Source of the DNA: Roseiarcus sp963726105
Lineage (GTDB): Bacteria > Pseudomonadota > Alphaproteobacteria > Rhizobiales > Beijerinckiaceae
Length of the DNA: 64,000 nucleotides
Assembly: GCA_963726105.1 (NCBI GenBank)
Contig: CAVSBJ010000004.1
Span: 248,001 to 312,000, forward strand
Direction: 5' to 3'
Below the pieces are notes generated by a model. It searched no databases. It was not told the origin of the DNA and saw only the letters and a list, made by a program, of their open reading frames with translations. Shown in pieces: positions 19,131-27,191 of this stretch (positions within the stretch are counted from its first letter, which is position 1; the number at the start of each line of letters is the position of its first letter). Made by a program: the position numbers and the translations under genes.

Positions 19131-19556
19131 TCAGTGTAGTGAACCAACCTCGGATACTGCCTCGGCTTTTGCTTCCTGCCATTCGTGATATGTCGACCTC
19201 GACCCAACGACTTTCCATTCGCTCCGGCCATTGGAGTTGCGGTCAAGAACGACTGCGGCGGCGGCTGAAGGACTTTTGAACGGAAAAGATTTGGTGAAGA
19301 CGTAATTGGCGGCGTTTGGTGATTCCTTAAGAACGCCCTGAGCAATGAGTTCCTGCTTCAACTCACCATATGTGTTGCTTTGATAACCTGCATCTTTCAA
19401 CGCTTCGCTCCCCTCTAAGACGACGAACTCGCCGTCCTCTTCGACAGCCGTCGCACGGATCCCGCTCTTGTGGCGGATCTCGAAACGTGTCTCGCTAGGA
19501 CTTACTTGGGTCTCCGGTTTAAGAACTGCCGTGGGTTTGGGCTTGAGGAGATCTAG
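19131..19556 (-). pseudogene. GIY-YIG/DUF4357 protein, 3' part separated by IS insertion
   Basis: This is the C-terminal part of the gene that starts at 23956. It encodes KPTAVLKPETQVSPSETRFE, then a DUF4357 domain (LKESPNAANYVFTKSFPFKS, SAAAAVVLDRNSNGR, EWKVVG). Removing bases 19553-23424 (the element plus one CTAG duplicate) joins it in frame to the 5' part as PVVG-LDLLKPKP, giving an intact 317-residue protein. The break is therefore due only to the insertion. Confidence 0.88.
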
Positions 19557-19570
19557 AGGCTGTTAGGAAC
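19553..19570. repeat. Left terminal inverted repeat and target duplication of the outer IS5-family element
   Basis: CTAG at 19553-19556 is the target duplication and AGGCTGTTAGGAAC at 19557-19570 is the 14-bp terminal repeat. Both are matched exactly, in inverted order, at 23411-23428. Confidence 0.9.
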
Positions 19571-20301
19571 CTGGGGCAAGTTTAGCGACGTTTTTGAGCA
19601 TGATGCAGACGAAGGCGATGAGATGGAGGTCTGCCAGGGTTTGAGCACAGCGTTCGTAGTCTTTGACAAGTCTTCGGAAGCGGGTGGCCCACGCGAAGGA
19701 TCGTTCGACGACCCATCGTCTGGGCAGCAACACGAAACCGCGCTTGGCCTGCGGCAGTTTGATGACCTCGAGCGCAATGCCGCGTTCAGCGGCAGCGGCC
19801 GCTGGCTTCTCCCCGGTATAGCCCTGATCGACGAAAGCGATCTTCACGTTCTCTCCGGTCTCCGCCTGAACGGCCTTGGCGATACGGCCGACTTCGGCGC
19901 GATCATCCGCGTTGGCGGGCGTGACATGCAGAGCCAGAAGATGGCCAAGCGTGTCGACGGCCAAGTGGAGCTTCGATCCCTTTTTGCGTTTGGCGCCGTC
20001 ATAAGCGGCGCGAGCGCCGCTCTCAGGGGTCGAGCGCAAGGTCCGGCTGTCGATGATGACGGCGGTTGGCTGCGCGCCTCGGCCCGCCGCAAGACGCAGG
20101 ATGACGCGCAAGTCCTCAGCCAGAGTCTCGAAGCATCCCGCTTTCAGCCATCGCTGCGCCTGCTGGTAGACGATCTCCCATGGCGGCAGGTCATTCGGCA
20201 TCCAGCGCCACGGGGCGCCCGTCTTCACGATATAGCGCATGCCGTTGAACACCTCGCGCAACGCGTGCGTGCGCTGCGCACTCTCCTCCGGCAAAAGCGT
20301 C
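19563..20301 (-). pseudogene. IS5-family transposase, 3' part (split by IS66)
   Basis: This encodes most of a DDE transposase: LPEESAQRTHALREVFNGMR, KTGAPWRWMPNDLPPW, AVIIDSRTLRSTPESG (first Asp), IAFVDQGYTGEKPA (second Asp), and WVVERSFAWATRFRRLVKDYER (Glu). The stop codon lies inside the left terminal repeat. The first 23-24 codons are across the IS66 insertion at 23310-23380. Joining the parts at one copy of AAATAAGG gives exactly 270 codons, so the gene was intact before the second insertion. Confidence 0.88.
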
Positions 20302-20323
20302 AAATAAGGGTATCCCTCCGGCG
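20302..20323. repeat. Left end of the IS66-family element with its 8-bp target duplication
   Basis: AAATAAGG at 20302-20309 is the 8-bp duplication typical of IS66. The element starts at 20310 with GTATCCCTCCGGCG, which matches the reverse complement of the right end (GTATCCATTCGGCG) at 12 of 14 positions. Confidence 0.88.
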
Positions 20324-20395
20324 GCGGCCGCCTTGCTATGGGGGCGGGCGTTTCGAAGGGTGTGACCGTAGAGCTAGCTTTAAGGTCACGCGGAG

Positions 20396-20791
20396 ATGGA
20401 TGGGAAGGTTCTCGGGGTCGAACGCCGACGGCGTTGGAGCAGGGATGAAAAGGCTCGGATCGTCGAAGAGACGCTGATGCCGGGAGCGGTGGTGTGCGAG
20501 GTGGCGCGGCGACACGGCGTTGCGCAGAGCCTGCTCTTCACATGGCGAAGGCAGGCGCGAGCTCCTGAACCGGGCGGGAGAGACGGTTCGATTTTGCTGC
20601 CTGTTGAGATCGGAGCGGCGAGGCTGTCTGGGTCCGAGGCGGCAAGACAATCGCGCGCACCAGCAAGCGGACGACGAACGAAGACCGGAGTGATCGAAAT
20701 CGAGCTTGGCTCCGGGAACCGCGTGCGCGTCGACAGCGAGGTGGACGCCGATGCGCTTCGGCGGGTTCTGAGCGTTCTGAACGAACGATGA
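20396..20791 (+). CDS. tnpA: IS66 TnpA (IS66 Orf1, helix-turn-helix protein)
   Basis: A 131-residue accessory transposition protein. An N-terminal IS3/IS911-like helix-turn-helix is visible: RRRRWSRDEKARIVEETLMP followed by EVARRHGVAQSLLFTWRRQ. The C-terminal part, VIEIELGSGNRVRVDSEVDA, is the usual IS66 Orf1 tail. Its stop overlaps the tnpB start by four bases, which couples their translation. Confidence 0.92.
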   Translation: MDGKVLGVERRRRWSRDEKARIVEETLMPGAVVCEVARRHGVAQSLLFTWRRQARAPEPGGRDGSILLPVEIGAARLSGSEAARQSRAPASGRRTKTGVIEIELGSGNRVRVDSEVDADALRRVLSVLNER

Positions 20792-21135
20792 TCCCGATGC
20801 CGAGCGGGGTGCGGGTGTGGATCGCTGCTGGCCACACCGACATGCGTCGCGGCATGCAGGGTCTGGCGCTTCAGGTTCAGGAGCAGTTGAAGCGTGATCC
20901 GCACGGCGGCGATCTCTACATCTTCCGCGGGCGCCGGGGCGACCTGGCGAAGATCCTGTGGCACGACGGCCTCGGGCTTTCGCTCTACGCCAAGCGGCTC
21001 GACCGGGGAAAGTTCATCTGGCCGTCGGCGAAGGAGGGCGTCGTGTCGATCTCGGCGGGGCAGATGGCCTACATGCTCGAAGGGATCGACTGGCGGAATC
21101 CGCAACTGACGTGGCGGCCCAAGAGCGCGGGCTGA
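20788..21135 (+). CDS. tnpB: IS66 TnpB (IS66 Orf2)
   Basis: A 115-residue IS66 Orf2 protein, needed for transposition but of unknown biochemical role. Family features are VWIAAGHTDMRRGMQGLAL, DLYIFRGRRGDLAKILWHDG and GLSLYAKRLDRGKFIWP. It overlaps tnpA by ATGA. The 98 bases between it and tnpC contain no gene. Confidence 0.93.
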   Translation: MIPMPSGVRVWIAAGHTDMRRGMQGLALQVQEQLKRDPHGGDLYIFRGRRGDLAKILWHDGLGLSLYAKRLDRGKFIWPSAKEGVVSISAGQMAYMLEGIDWRNPQLTWRPKSAG

Positions 21136-21233
21136 GCGCGAAGGCGAAAGCGCCCGGCCAAGCGAAGAAAAACATGGGGCCACACGCATTTTAGGGCGCC
21201 TCGAATCGCGAAAACTATGATTCCCTTCGTCTC

Positions 21234-22883
21234 ATGGATCCCGCTCCCGAGGCTCTTCCCGACGACGTCGCCGCCCTGAAGGCGGCGCTCATCGCCGAGC
21301 GCGCGAGGCGCCTGGAAGTCGCGGCGGAACTGGCGGTCGCGCGGGCGAAAGCCTCGGAGGACATGGCGCTGATCGCGGCGCAGAAACTGCGGATCGCCAA
21401 GCTCGAGCGCCAGGTCTACGGGCAGCGGTCGGAGCGCTCGTCGCGGCTGATCGACCAGTTGGCGCTCGACTTTGAGGAACTCGAAGCCAGCGCCACTGAA
21501 GACGAACTGGCGGCGGAGCAGGCAGCCGCCCGGACGACGACGGTGCGCGCCTTCACCCGCCGGCGCGCCGAGCGCGACACGTTCCCCGACCACCTGCCGC
21601 GCGAGCGCGTGGTGATCGATCCGCCGACGGCCTGCGCGTGCTGCGGGAGCGATCGCTTGCGCAAGCTCGGCGAGGATGTGACGCAGACGCTCGAGACGAC
21701 ACCCCGACGGTGGAAGGTGATCGAGACGGTGCGGGAGAAGTTCTCCTGTCGGGACTGCGAGACGATCAGCCAGGCGCCGGCCCCGTTCCACGTGATCCCG
21801 AGGGGGTGGGCGGGTCCGAGCCTCTTGGCGATGATCGCGTTCGAGAAGTTCGGTCAGCACCAGCCTCTGAACCGGCAGGCCGAGCGCTACGCGCTCGAGG
21901 GCGCGCCGATCGCGCTCTCCACCATGGCCGACGCCGTGGGCGCGGTCTGCACAGCGCTCGATCCCCTCCGGCGCCTCGTCGAGGCCCACGTCATGGCGGC
22001 CGAGCGCCTTCACGGCGACGACACGACCGTGCCGGTGCTGGCGAAAGGCAAGACCGACACCGGCCGGCTCTGGATCTATGTTCGCGACGACAAGCCGTTC
22101 GGCGGCGCCGGCCCGCCCGCTGCGATCTTCCATTACTCGCGCGATCGGCGAGGCGAGCATCCGCAGGCGCATCTCGCGGGATACGCAGGCATCCTGCAAG
22201 CGGACGCCTATGACGGCTACAACAAGCTCTATCTCGCGGACCGCAAGCCCGGCCCGATCCGGGAAGCGGCGTGCTGGGTGCACGCGCGCCGCCCGTTCTT
22301 CGCCATGGCCGACATCGAGGAGAATGCGCGCCGCAAAGCTTCGGGGAAGAAGGAGATCCCGCTCTCGCCGATCGCCATCGAGGTGGTGCGCCGCATCGAT
22401 GCGCTGTTTGCCGTCGAGCGGTCGATCAACGGCAAGAGCCCCGAGGAGCGCCTGGCGGTCCGACGCGCCGTAAGCCGGCCCCTGGTCGACGATCTCATGA
22501 CCTACATGCGCGAGCAGGCGGCGAGGCTGTCGCGCGGGCACGACCTCGCCAAGGCGATCCAGTACATGCTCAAGCGCAGGCCGCCTTTCACGCTGTTCCT
22601 CGACGATGGGCGCGTCTGCATGTCCAACAATGCCGCCGAGCGCGGGCTGCGCGGCGTCGCGCTTGGGCGGAAATCGTGGTTATTCTGCGGATCCGACCGC
22701 GGAGGCCGGCGCGCCGCAGACATGTACAGCCTCATCATCACTGCCAAGATGAACGGCGTCGACCCGCAGGCCTGGCTCGCCGACGTGCTCCAGCGCATCG
22801 CCGCGCATCCGGCTCATCGGCTCGACGAGTTGCTGCCGTGGAACTGGCGAAAGGCGATTGTGAGCCATGCGCAAGCCGCTTAA
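21234..22883 (+). CDS. tnpC: IS66 TnpC transposase
   Basis: The 549-residue DDE transposase of IS66. Domains in order: an N-terminal leucine-zipper-like helix (10-65); a zinc-finger-like segment with CACC near 134 and CRDC near 172-175; the catalytic core with Asp in ERLHGDDTTVPVL (about 262), Asp in LQADAYDGYNK and Glu in NNAAERGLRGVALGRK; and the IS66 C-terminal domain (NGVDPQAWLADVLQRIAAHP, LLPWNW). Full length and no frame disruption. Confidence 0.95.
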   Translation: MDPAPEALPDDVAALKAALIAERARRLEVAAELAVARAKASEDMALIAAQKLRIAKLERQVYGQRSERSSRLIDQLALDFEELEASATEDELAAEQAAARTTTVRAFTRRRAERDTFPDHLPRERVVIDPPTACACCGSDRLRKLGEDVTQTLETTPRRWKVIETVREKFSCRDCETISQAPAPFHVIPRGWAGPSLLAMIAFEKFGQHQPLNRQAERYALEGAPIALSTMADAVGAVCTALDPLRRLVEAHVMAAERLHGDDTTVPVLAKGKTDTGRLWIYVRDDKPFGGAGPPAAIFHYSRDRRGEHPQAHLAGYAGILQADAYDGYNKLYLADRKPGPIREAACWVHARRPFFAMADIEENARRKASGKKEIPLSPIAIEVVRRIDALFAVERSINGKSPEERLAVRRAVSRPLVDDLMTYMREQAARLSRGHDLAKAIQYMLKRRPPFTLFLDDGRVCMSNNAAERGLRGVALGRKSWLFCGSDRGGRRAADMYSLIITAKMNGVDPQAWLADVLQRIAAHPAHRLDELLPWNWRKAIVSHAQAA

Positions 22884-23253
22884 GCCGAGCGCCGGATTCT
22901 CCGAGGCCGAAAGGGTTCGCGTTACCGCAGCCTGCGAACAATTCATCGACGAATTCCTGAAGCCGCGTTTCCTGCCGTCAATCCGGCCGACGGAGTTCAA
23001 CTATCCCGTCGATATCCTCGGCAAATGGCATGGCGCCAAGTATCGCTTCATCCAGCGCTACCGCTCCGGCTTACCGGAAAATCTCGGCGAGGAGTTCGAC
23101 GCGCCCTTCGCTCGCCTCGACTGGATCAGCCCCGACCGCTTCGACATCCAGTGGCATCGCCACACCGGAGAATGGTTCCGCCTCCATCGCGGCCTCACTC
23201 TCGTCAAGGCGATCGAAACGCTCGGATCCGACGGTATCCTCCACCCCGTGTAG
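22867..23253 (+). CDS. Fourth gene of the IS66 element, DUF3024-like protein
   Basis: A 128-residue protein overlapping the end of tnpC by 17 bases, so probably translated by coupling. It contains EFNYPVDILGKWHGAKYRFI and DRFDIQWHRHTGEWFRLHRG, which resembles DUF3024-type proteins. It ends before the right terminal repeat and so travels with the element. Most IS66 copies have only tnpABC, so this is an accessory or passenger gene. No catalytic motif is evident. Confidence 0.7.
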   Translation: MRKPLKPSAGFSEAERVRVTAACEQFIDEFLKPRFLPSIRPTEFNYPVDILGKWHGAKYRFIQRYRSGLPENLGEEFDAPFARLDWISPDRFDIQWHRHTGEWFRLHRGLTLVKAIETLGSDGILHPV

Positions 23254-23295
23254 CCCAATACCGGAACGTTCAGCAGACAGGCGCACTGCGGCCCA

Positions 23296-23317
23296 CGCCG
23301 AATGGATACAAATAAGG
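23296..23317. repeat. Right end of the IS66-family element with its 8-bp target duplication
   Basis: The element ends with CGCCGAATGGATAC at 23296-23309, followed by AAATAAGG at 23310-23317, an exact copy of 20302-20309. Confidence 0.88.
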
Positions 23318-23380
23318 CGCCACAAGCGCCCATTCGCAATCGGAAACATCAGAGGGATAAGGCTTGCGGGACATCAACAT
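23310..23380 (-). pseudogene. IS5-family transposase, 5' part
   Basis: Start codon and first 23-24 codons of the split IS5-family transposase, encoding MLMSRKPYPSDVSDCEWALV and APYL before the IS66 insertion. The DxEW motif is the usual N-terminal signature of this transposase group. ATG at 23380; a second ATG lies at 23374. Confidence 0.85.
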
Positions 23381-23410
23381 CCCGCAACCCTCAGAATTTA
23401 CAGTTAATCA

Positions 23411-23428
23411 GTTCCTAACAGCCTCTAG
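23411..23428. repeat. Right terminal inverted repeat and target duplication of the outer IS5-family element
   Basis: GTTCCTAACAGCCT at 23411-23424 is the exact inverted partner of 19557-19570. CTAG follows at 23425-23428. Confidence 0.9.
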
Positions 23429-23956
23429 CCCCACTACCGGCAAAATGACTTTCAAATTCGCGAGGAACGATTCCATATTCGCGCGATCAGCCTCCGGAAG
23501 AAAGCGTCTTTCCGACATCGGGAATTGCCCGTTGTCCAAGACCACTCTTCCTGCCTTCGATGCCAATTCAATCAGTCGCGCTTCGAGGTAACGAACATGG
23601 CCTTTGGTCAGCGCTTCGTCGCTAGTCGTTATGACCACTGCGGACTCCCAGAACCCACGGTTCCCAGCGCTCTGGACAATTCGGTCCCTAACGCTGTCAG
23701 CCTCGCCCACGTAGGCGCGCATGGATAAGGGGTCAGAGGGGTCTGGCCCAAAAAGGATATAGACGCCGGTTCGATCTACTTCAGGCCGGGCGAGCAACTT
23801 TGCGAAAGTCGACTGAGTCGACACGAGGACAGATCCGGTCCATCCGTGAATGGACGCGATGACCAGTCCATTCGGCGTGCCATCTACTAAAAAAAGTTGG
23901 ATCGAGCGCCCTACAGGTGTCTCTTCCAATGTGCGCCCCCCGGAAGCTCCGCCCAT
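23425..23956 (-). pseudogene. GIY-YIG nuclease-like/DUF4357 protein, 5' part cut by IS insertion
   Basis: This encodes the first 177 residues of a GIY-YIG family protein. The GIY motif is GVYILFG (64-70), the YIG motif is AYVGE (81-85), with Arg90 and a candidate metal-binding Glu125 in YLEARLIELA. The C-terminal DUF4357 domain is at 19131-19556. Intact relatives are presumed DNA-nicking or regulatory nucleases of unknown target. The insertion falls between the GIY-YIG core and DUF4357, so a truncated nuclease domain could still be made if the transcript is stable. The start at 23956 is the most upstream ATG and is uncertain. Confidence 0.85.
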
Positions 23957-24050
23957 TATCGCATCATGCGCTTACGTTGCCATTGTTTGTGAGAGCAGCG
24001 CAGAGCCGAAGCCTCCGCGCTGCTCAAATTCTTACATTGGGTTGCCGTAC

Positions 24051-25127
24051 TTAGCTCTGCACGCCCTTGACGTACCAGTCCATCACCAGAAGGTCCTTGT
24101 CCGCCATGCGCTGGCCTTTGCCGACGCGTTCCTTGCCGCTTTGATCCGCGATCGGGCCCGTAAAGACCTCGTAGGTTCCGGCCTTGGTGTCGGCAATGAT
24201 CTTGTCGGCGGCGGCGCGCACGTTCTCGGGTACGTTCTTGTTATAGGGAGCGATGCCCAGGAGGCCTTCCTTCATACCCCACCAGATGTCGTCCGACTTC
24301 CATGAGCCGTCGAGCATCGCCTTGGCACGGTCGATGTAGTAAGGGCCCCAGAGGTCCAGGCTCGCCGTCAGCTGCGCGCGCGGCGCGAAGCGCGACATAT
24401 CGGCGCCGTAGCCGAACCCATAGATCTTGCGCTTTTCGCAGACCTGCAACGTCGCCGGACTGTCGACGTGCTGGGCGATGACGTCGCAGCCGAGATTGGC
24501 CAGCGTCTCCGCCGCGGCGGCCTCCTTGGCGGGATCGAACCAGGTGTCGATCATCACGAGCTTGGTGGTGATCTTCGGGTTGACCGCCTGAGCCGCGAGC
24601 GTGAAGGCGTTCACGCCCATCACCACCTCGGGGATCTTGAAGGATCCGAGAAAGCCGATCGTTCCGGTCTTCGACATCATGCCGGCGATCGTGCCGATGA
24701 CGGCCCGGCCCTGATAGAAGCGCGAGTTGTAGGTGCCAACGTTATCGGCGTGCTTGTAGCCGGTGCAATGTTCCCATTTGACGTCGGGGAACTGCTTGGC
24801 GGCCTCGATCGTCTGATCCATGTAGCCATAGGAGGTGGTGAAGATGAGCTTGTGGCCCTGCTGCGCGAGGTCCTTCATCACCGGGACCGCGCTCGCATCC
24901 TCCTTCACGTTCTCGACATAGTCGGCGACGACCTGGCCCTTGAGCGCGTCAACAAGCGCCTTGCGGCCCTGCTCGTGGGACCACGTCCAGCCATAGTCGC
25001 CGATCGCGCCGAGATAGACGAAGCCGACCTTGAGCGGCTCAGCGGCAAACCCCCTCCCAGCCAAGGCAGGGAGCGTCAAGCCCGCCGCGGCCGTCTTCAT
25101 GAGATTTCGTCGGGTGATCATGCTCAT
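24051..25127 (-). CDS. BMP-family ABC transporter substrate-binding protein
   Basis: A 358-residue periplasmic binding protein of the BMP/PnrA type, whose members bind purine nucleosides or related compounds. The N-terminus has a twin-arginine-like signal (TRRNLMKTAAAG, likely cleaved near GFAA-EPLK). Family features are VGFVYLGAIGDYGWTWSHEQ, KLIFTTSYGYMDQT and IGTIAGMMSKTGTIGFLG, ending DWYVKGVQS. It is the last gene of a leftward operon ATPase-permease-permease-BMP, 31 bases after the permease. With xdhABC in the same window, purine or nucleobase uptake is the likely role. Confidence 0.9.
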   Translation of the reverse strand: MSMITRRNLMKTAAAGLTLPALAGRGFAAEPLKVGFVYLGAIGDYGWTWSHEQGRKALVDALKGQVVADYVENVKEDASAVPVMKDLAQQGHKLIFTTSYGYMDQTIEAAKQFPDVKWEHCTGYKHADNVGTYNSRFYQGRAVIGTIAGMMSKTGTIGFLGSFKIPEVVMGVNAFTLAAQAVNPKITTKLVMIDTWFDPAKEAAAAETLANLGCDVIAQHVDSPATLQVCEKRKIYGFGYGADMSRFAPRAQLTASLDLWGPYYIDRAKAMLDGSWKSDDIWWGMKEGLLGIAPYNKNVPENVRAAADKIIADTKAGTYEVFTGPIADQSGKERVGKGQRMADKDLLVMDWYVKGVQS

Positions 25128-25158
25128 TCGTCTTCTCCCTGGTGAATTCTGACAGTGC

Positions 25159-26100
25159 TCAAGCGTTGGGCAGGAACGGCCGGCCGAGGCAGGCGGGGGC
25201 TTCGCTTCCGGCGACCTCGCGGGCCGATATGACGGCGAGCGCGACGACGGCCGCGATATAGGGCATCGCCGCCCAGAACTGCGACGGCAGGAATGAGAAG
25301 CCGGAAGCCTTGGCGTAAAGCTCGAGCGTCATCAGGACGCCGAAAAAGTAAGCGCCCGCGAGCAATCGGCCCGCTCGCCAGCCTGAGAACACCACGAGCG
25401 CCAGCGCGATCCAGCCGCGACCCGCGGTCATCTGCTCGGCCCACATCGGCGTGATGACCATCGAGAAATAGGCGCCTCCGATCCCGGCCAGCGCGCCGCC
25501 GAAGGCGATCGCGGCGTAACGGATCGCGATCACCGGATAGCCGATCGAGTGGGCGGAAAGGTCGTTCTCGCCGACCGCGCGCAGGATCAGCCCGGCGCGG
25601 GTGCGGTTCAGGAACCAGCCGACGGCGAAAACCATGAAAAGCGCGAAATAGACGAGCGGACTGTAGCCGAACACGACCCGCCAGAGCGGATCGCCAGCGA
25701 GCGAATCGGGAAAGACGGAATCGAACGACGGCACGATCATGCCCACATAGCCCGCGCCGATCAGCGAGGAGAGGCCGATGCCGAAGATCGCGAGCGCGAG
25801 GCCCGTCGCGACCTGGTTGGAGCCGAGCGTCAACACCAGGACCGCGAACAGCATCGAGGAGGCTGCGCCCGCGAGCGCCGCGGCGATGACGCCAAACCAG
25901 GGGGCCAGATCGCCGAGATCGGGACCGTAGTTCATGGTGACGGCGAAGCCGGTGACCGCCCCGATCAGCATCATGCCCTCGATGCCGAGATTGAGGACGC
26001 CGCTCTTCTCGACCACCAGTTCGCCCGTGGCGGCGAGCAGGATCGGCGTCGTCACGCCGACCACGGTGATGAGCGCGTCGATGAAGAAGCCGATGTTCAC
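25159..26100 (-). CDS. ABC transporter permease (nucleoside-type, second subunit)
   Basis: A 313-residue inner-membrane permease of the RbsC/YufQ family with about eight to ten hydrophobic helices. LVVEKSGVLNLGIEGMMLIG, near the N-terminus, is the conserved coupling region of nucleoside/BMP-type permeases, and AVGENDLSAHSIGYPV is the cytoplasmic loop that contacts the ATPase. Its start overlaps the upstream permease stop by four bases. It would form a heterodimeric channel with the product of 26097-27191. Confidence 0.92.
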   Translation of the reverse strand: MNIGFFIDALITVVGVTTPILLAATGELVVEKSGVLNLGIEGMMLIGAVTGFAVTMNYGPDLGDLAPWFGVIAAALAGAASSMLFAVLVLTLGSNQVATGLALAIFGIGLSSLIGAGYVGMIVPSFDSVFPDSLAGDPLWRVVFGYSPLVYFALFMVFAVGWFLNRTRAGLILRAVGENDLSAHSIGYPVIAIRYAAIAFGGALAGIGGAYFSMVITPMWAEQMTAGRGWIALALVVFSGWRAGRLLAGAYFFGVLMTLELYAKASGFSFLPSQFWAAMPYIAAVVALAVISAREVAGSEAPACLGRPFLPNA

Positions 26101-27191
26101 GCTACAGCCTCCGCGGGCGCGGCGCGCGGGGCGTCGCGAAGGATCCGCACCCGGTATCGGACCAGAATGTCGCTGGCGAGAATGAAGAACAGCATCATCG
26201 CCTGGAAGATGCCGGCGGTCGCATTGGGGACGTGCACCACGGTCTGCGCCACCTGTCCCCCGACATAGGTGACCGCGAGGATCAGCGCCGCCAGAAAGAC
26301 GCCGACCGGATGGAGGCGGCCAAGGAACGAAACGATGATCGCGGTGAAGCCGTAACCGGAGGGAAAGCCCAAATTGATCTGCCCGAGCTGGCTCGAGGCC
26401 TCGAGAATGCCAGCGAGGCCCGCCATCCCGCCGCTGATCAGGAGGGTCGACCAGACTGTGCGCGAGGCGTCAAAGCCGCCGTAGCGTGCGGCATTGGGCG
26501 CCGCGCCCACCGTGCGGACAGAAAAGCCATAGACCGAGCGCGCCGTGAGCACCCAGAAAACGAGCGTCAGCAGAATGCCGATGACAAGGCCAGGCGGAAT
26601 GGCGGTTCCCGCAATTGCGTGCGGCAGGAGCTGCGCCGGGGTGAACGGCGGCGTCTGCGGGAAATTGTGTCCGTTCGGATCCTTCCACGGGCCGCTGACC
26701 AGATAGTTGAGAACCTGCAGCGCGACATAGACCAGCATCAGGGTCGAGAGCACCTCGGACACCCGGTAGCGCGTCTTCAAAAACGCCGGAATCGCCGCCC
26801 AGGCCATGCCGCCCGCGATTCCCGCCGCGATCATCAGCGGGATGACCCAGAAGCCTTGCGCGTCGGGCAGCGCGAAGGCCACGCCCGCGCCGGCAAGCGC
26901 TCCGATGATGTACTGCCCCTCGGCGCCGATGTTCCAGATCTTGGCCTGATTCCCGAGCGAGAGGCCGAGCGCGATGATGATGAGCGGCGCCGCCTTGGTC
27001 GCGACGTCCTGCCATTTGTATGAGGCGACTACGGGCGTGATGAAGGTCTCGTAGATCGCGCGCGGCCCGTCGAAGCCGAGCAATTGGAAGATGATCGCCC
27101 CGAGCGCCATGGTCAGAAGCACAGAGGCGATCGGGGTCGCGATCTGCATGAAGCGGCTCGGCGTCAGCCGTTTTTCAAGCCTGATGCGCAT
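26097..27191 (-). CDS. ABC transporter permease (nucleoside-type, first subunit)
   Basis: A 364-residue permease of the same family (YufP-like). It has an N-terminal helix (IATPIASVLLTMALGAIIFQ), the signature KAAPLIIIALGLSLGNQAKIWNIGAEGQ (split here across the first long periplasmic turn), and the EAA-like loop TVGAAPNAARYGGFDASRTV. Its start overlaps the ATPase gene by 17 bases. Translation of the whole operon appears coupled. Confidence 0.92.
   Translation of the reverse strand: MRIRLEKRLTPSRFMQIATPIASVLLTMALGAIIFQLLGFDGPRAIYETFITPVVASYKWQDVATKAAPLIIIALGLSLGNQAKIWNIGAEGQYIIGALAGAGVAFALPDAQGFWVIPLMIAAGIAGGMAWAAIPAFLKTRYRVSEVLSTLMLVYVALQVLNYLVSGPWKDPNGHNFPQTPPFTPAQLLPHAIAGTAIPPGLVIGILLTLVFWVLTARSVYGFSVRTVGAAPNAARYGGFDASRTVWSTLLISGGMAGLAGILEASSQLGQINLGFPSGYGFTAIIVSFLGRLHPVGVFLAALILAVTYVGGQVAQTVVHVPNATAGIFQAMMLFFILASDILVRYRVRILRDAPRAAPAEAVA

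Larger units (their letters stand above)
20310..23309 (+). mobile_element. IS66-family insertion sequence, 3,000 bp
   Basis: A complete IS66-type element with tnpA, tnpB and tnpC in order plus a fourth small gene overlapping tnpC. It has imperfect terminal repeats beginning GTATCC and an AAATAAGG 8-bp target duplication on both sides. All frames are open, so it looks potentially active. It sits inside the transposase gene of an IS5-family element, which gives the order of events: IS5 first, IS66 second. Confidence 0.92.
19557..23424. mobile_element. IS5-family element interrupted by an IS66-family element
   Basis: The outer element is 3,868 bp as found and about 860 bp once the inner IS66 copy and one 8-bp duplicate are removed, a normal IS5-family size. 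Its ends are perfect 14-bp inverted repeats (AGGCTGTTAGGAAC) flanked by a CTAG duplication. Its transposase gene reads leftward and is split by the inner element. It landed in a GIY-YIG nuclease-like gene. The exact ends and direct repeats suggest that insertion was recent. Confidence 0.9.

Noticed and set aside
21069..22541. Long open frame (490 codons) antisense to the IS66 transposase
   Set aside because: Arg/His-rich composition, no domain, and fully explained by codon bias on the opposite strand of tnpC.
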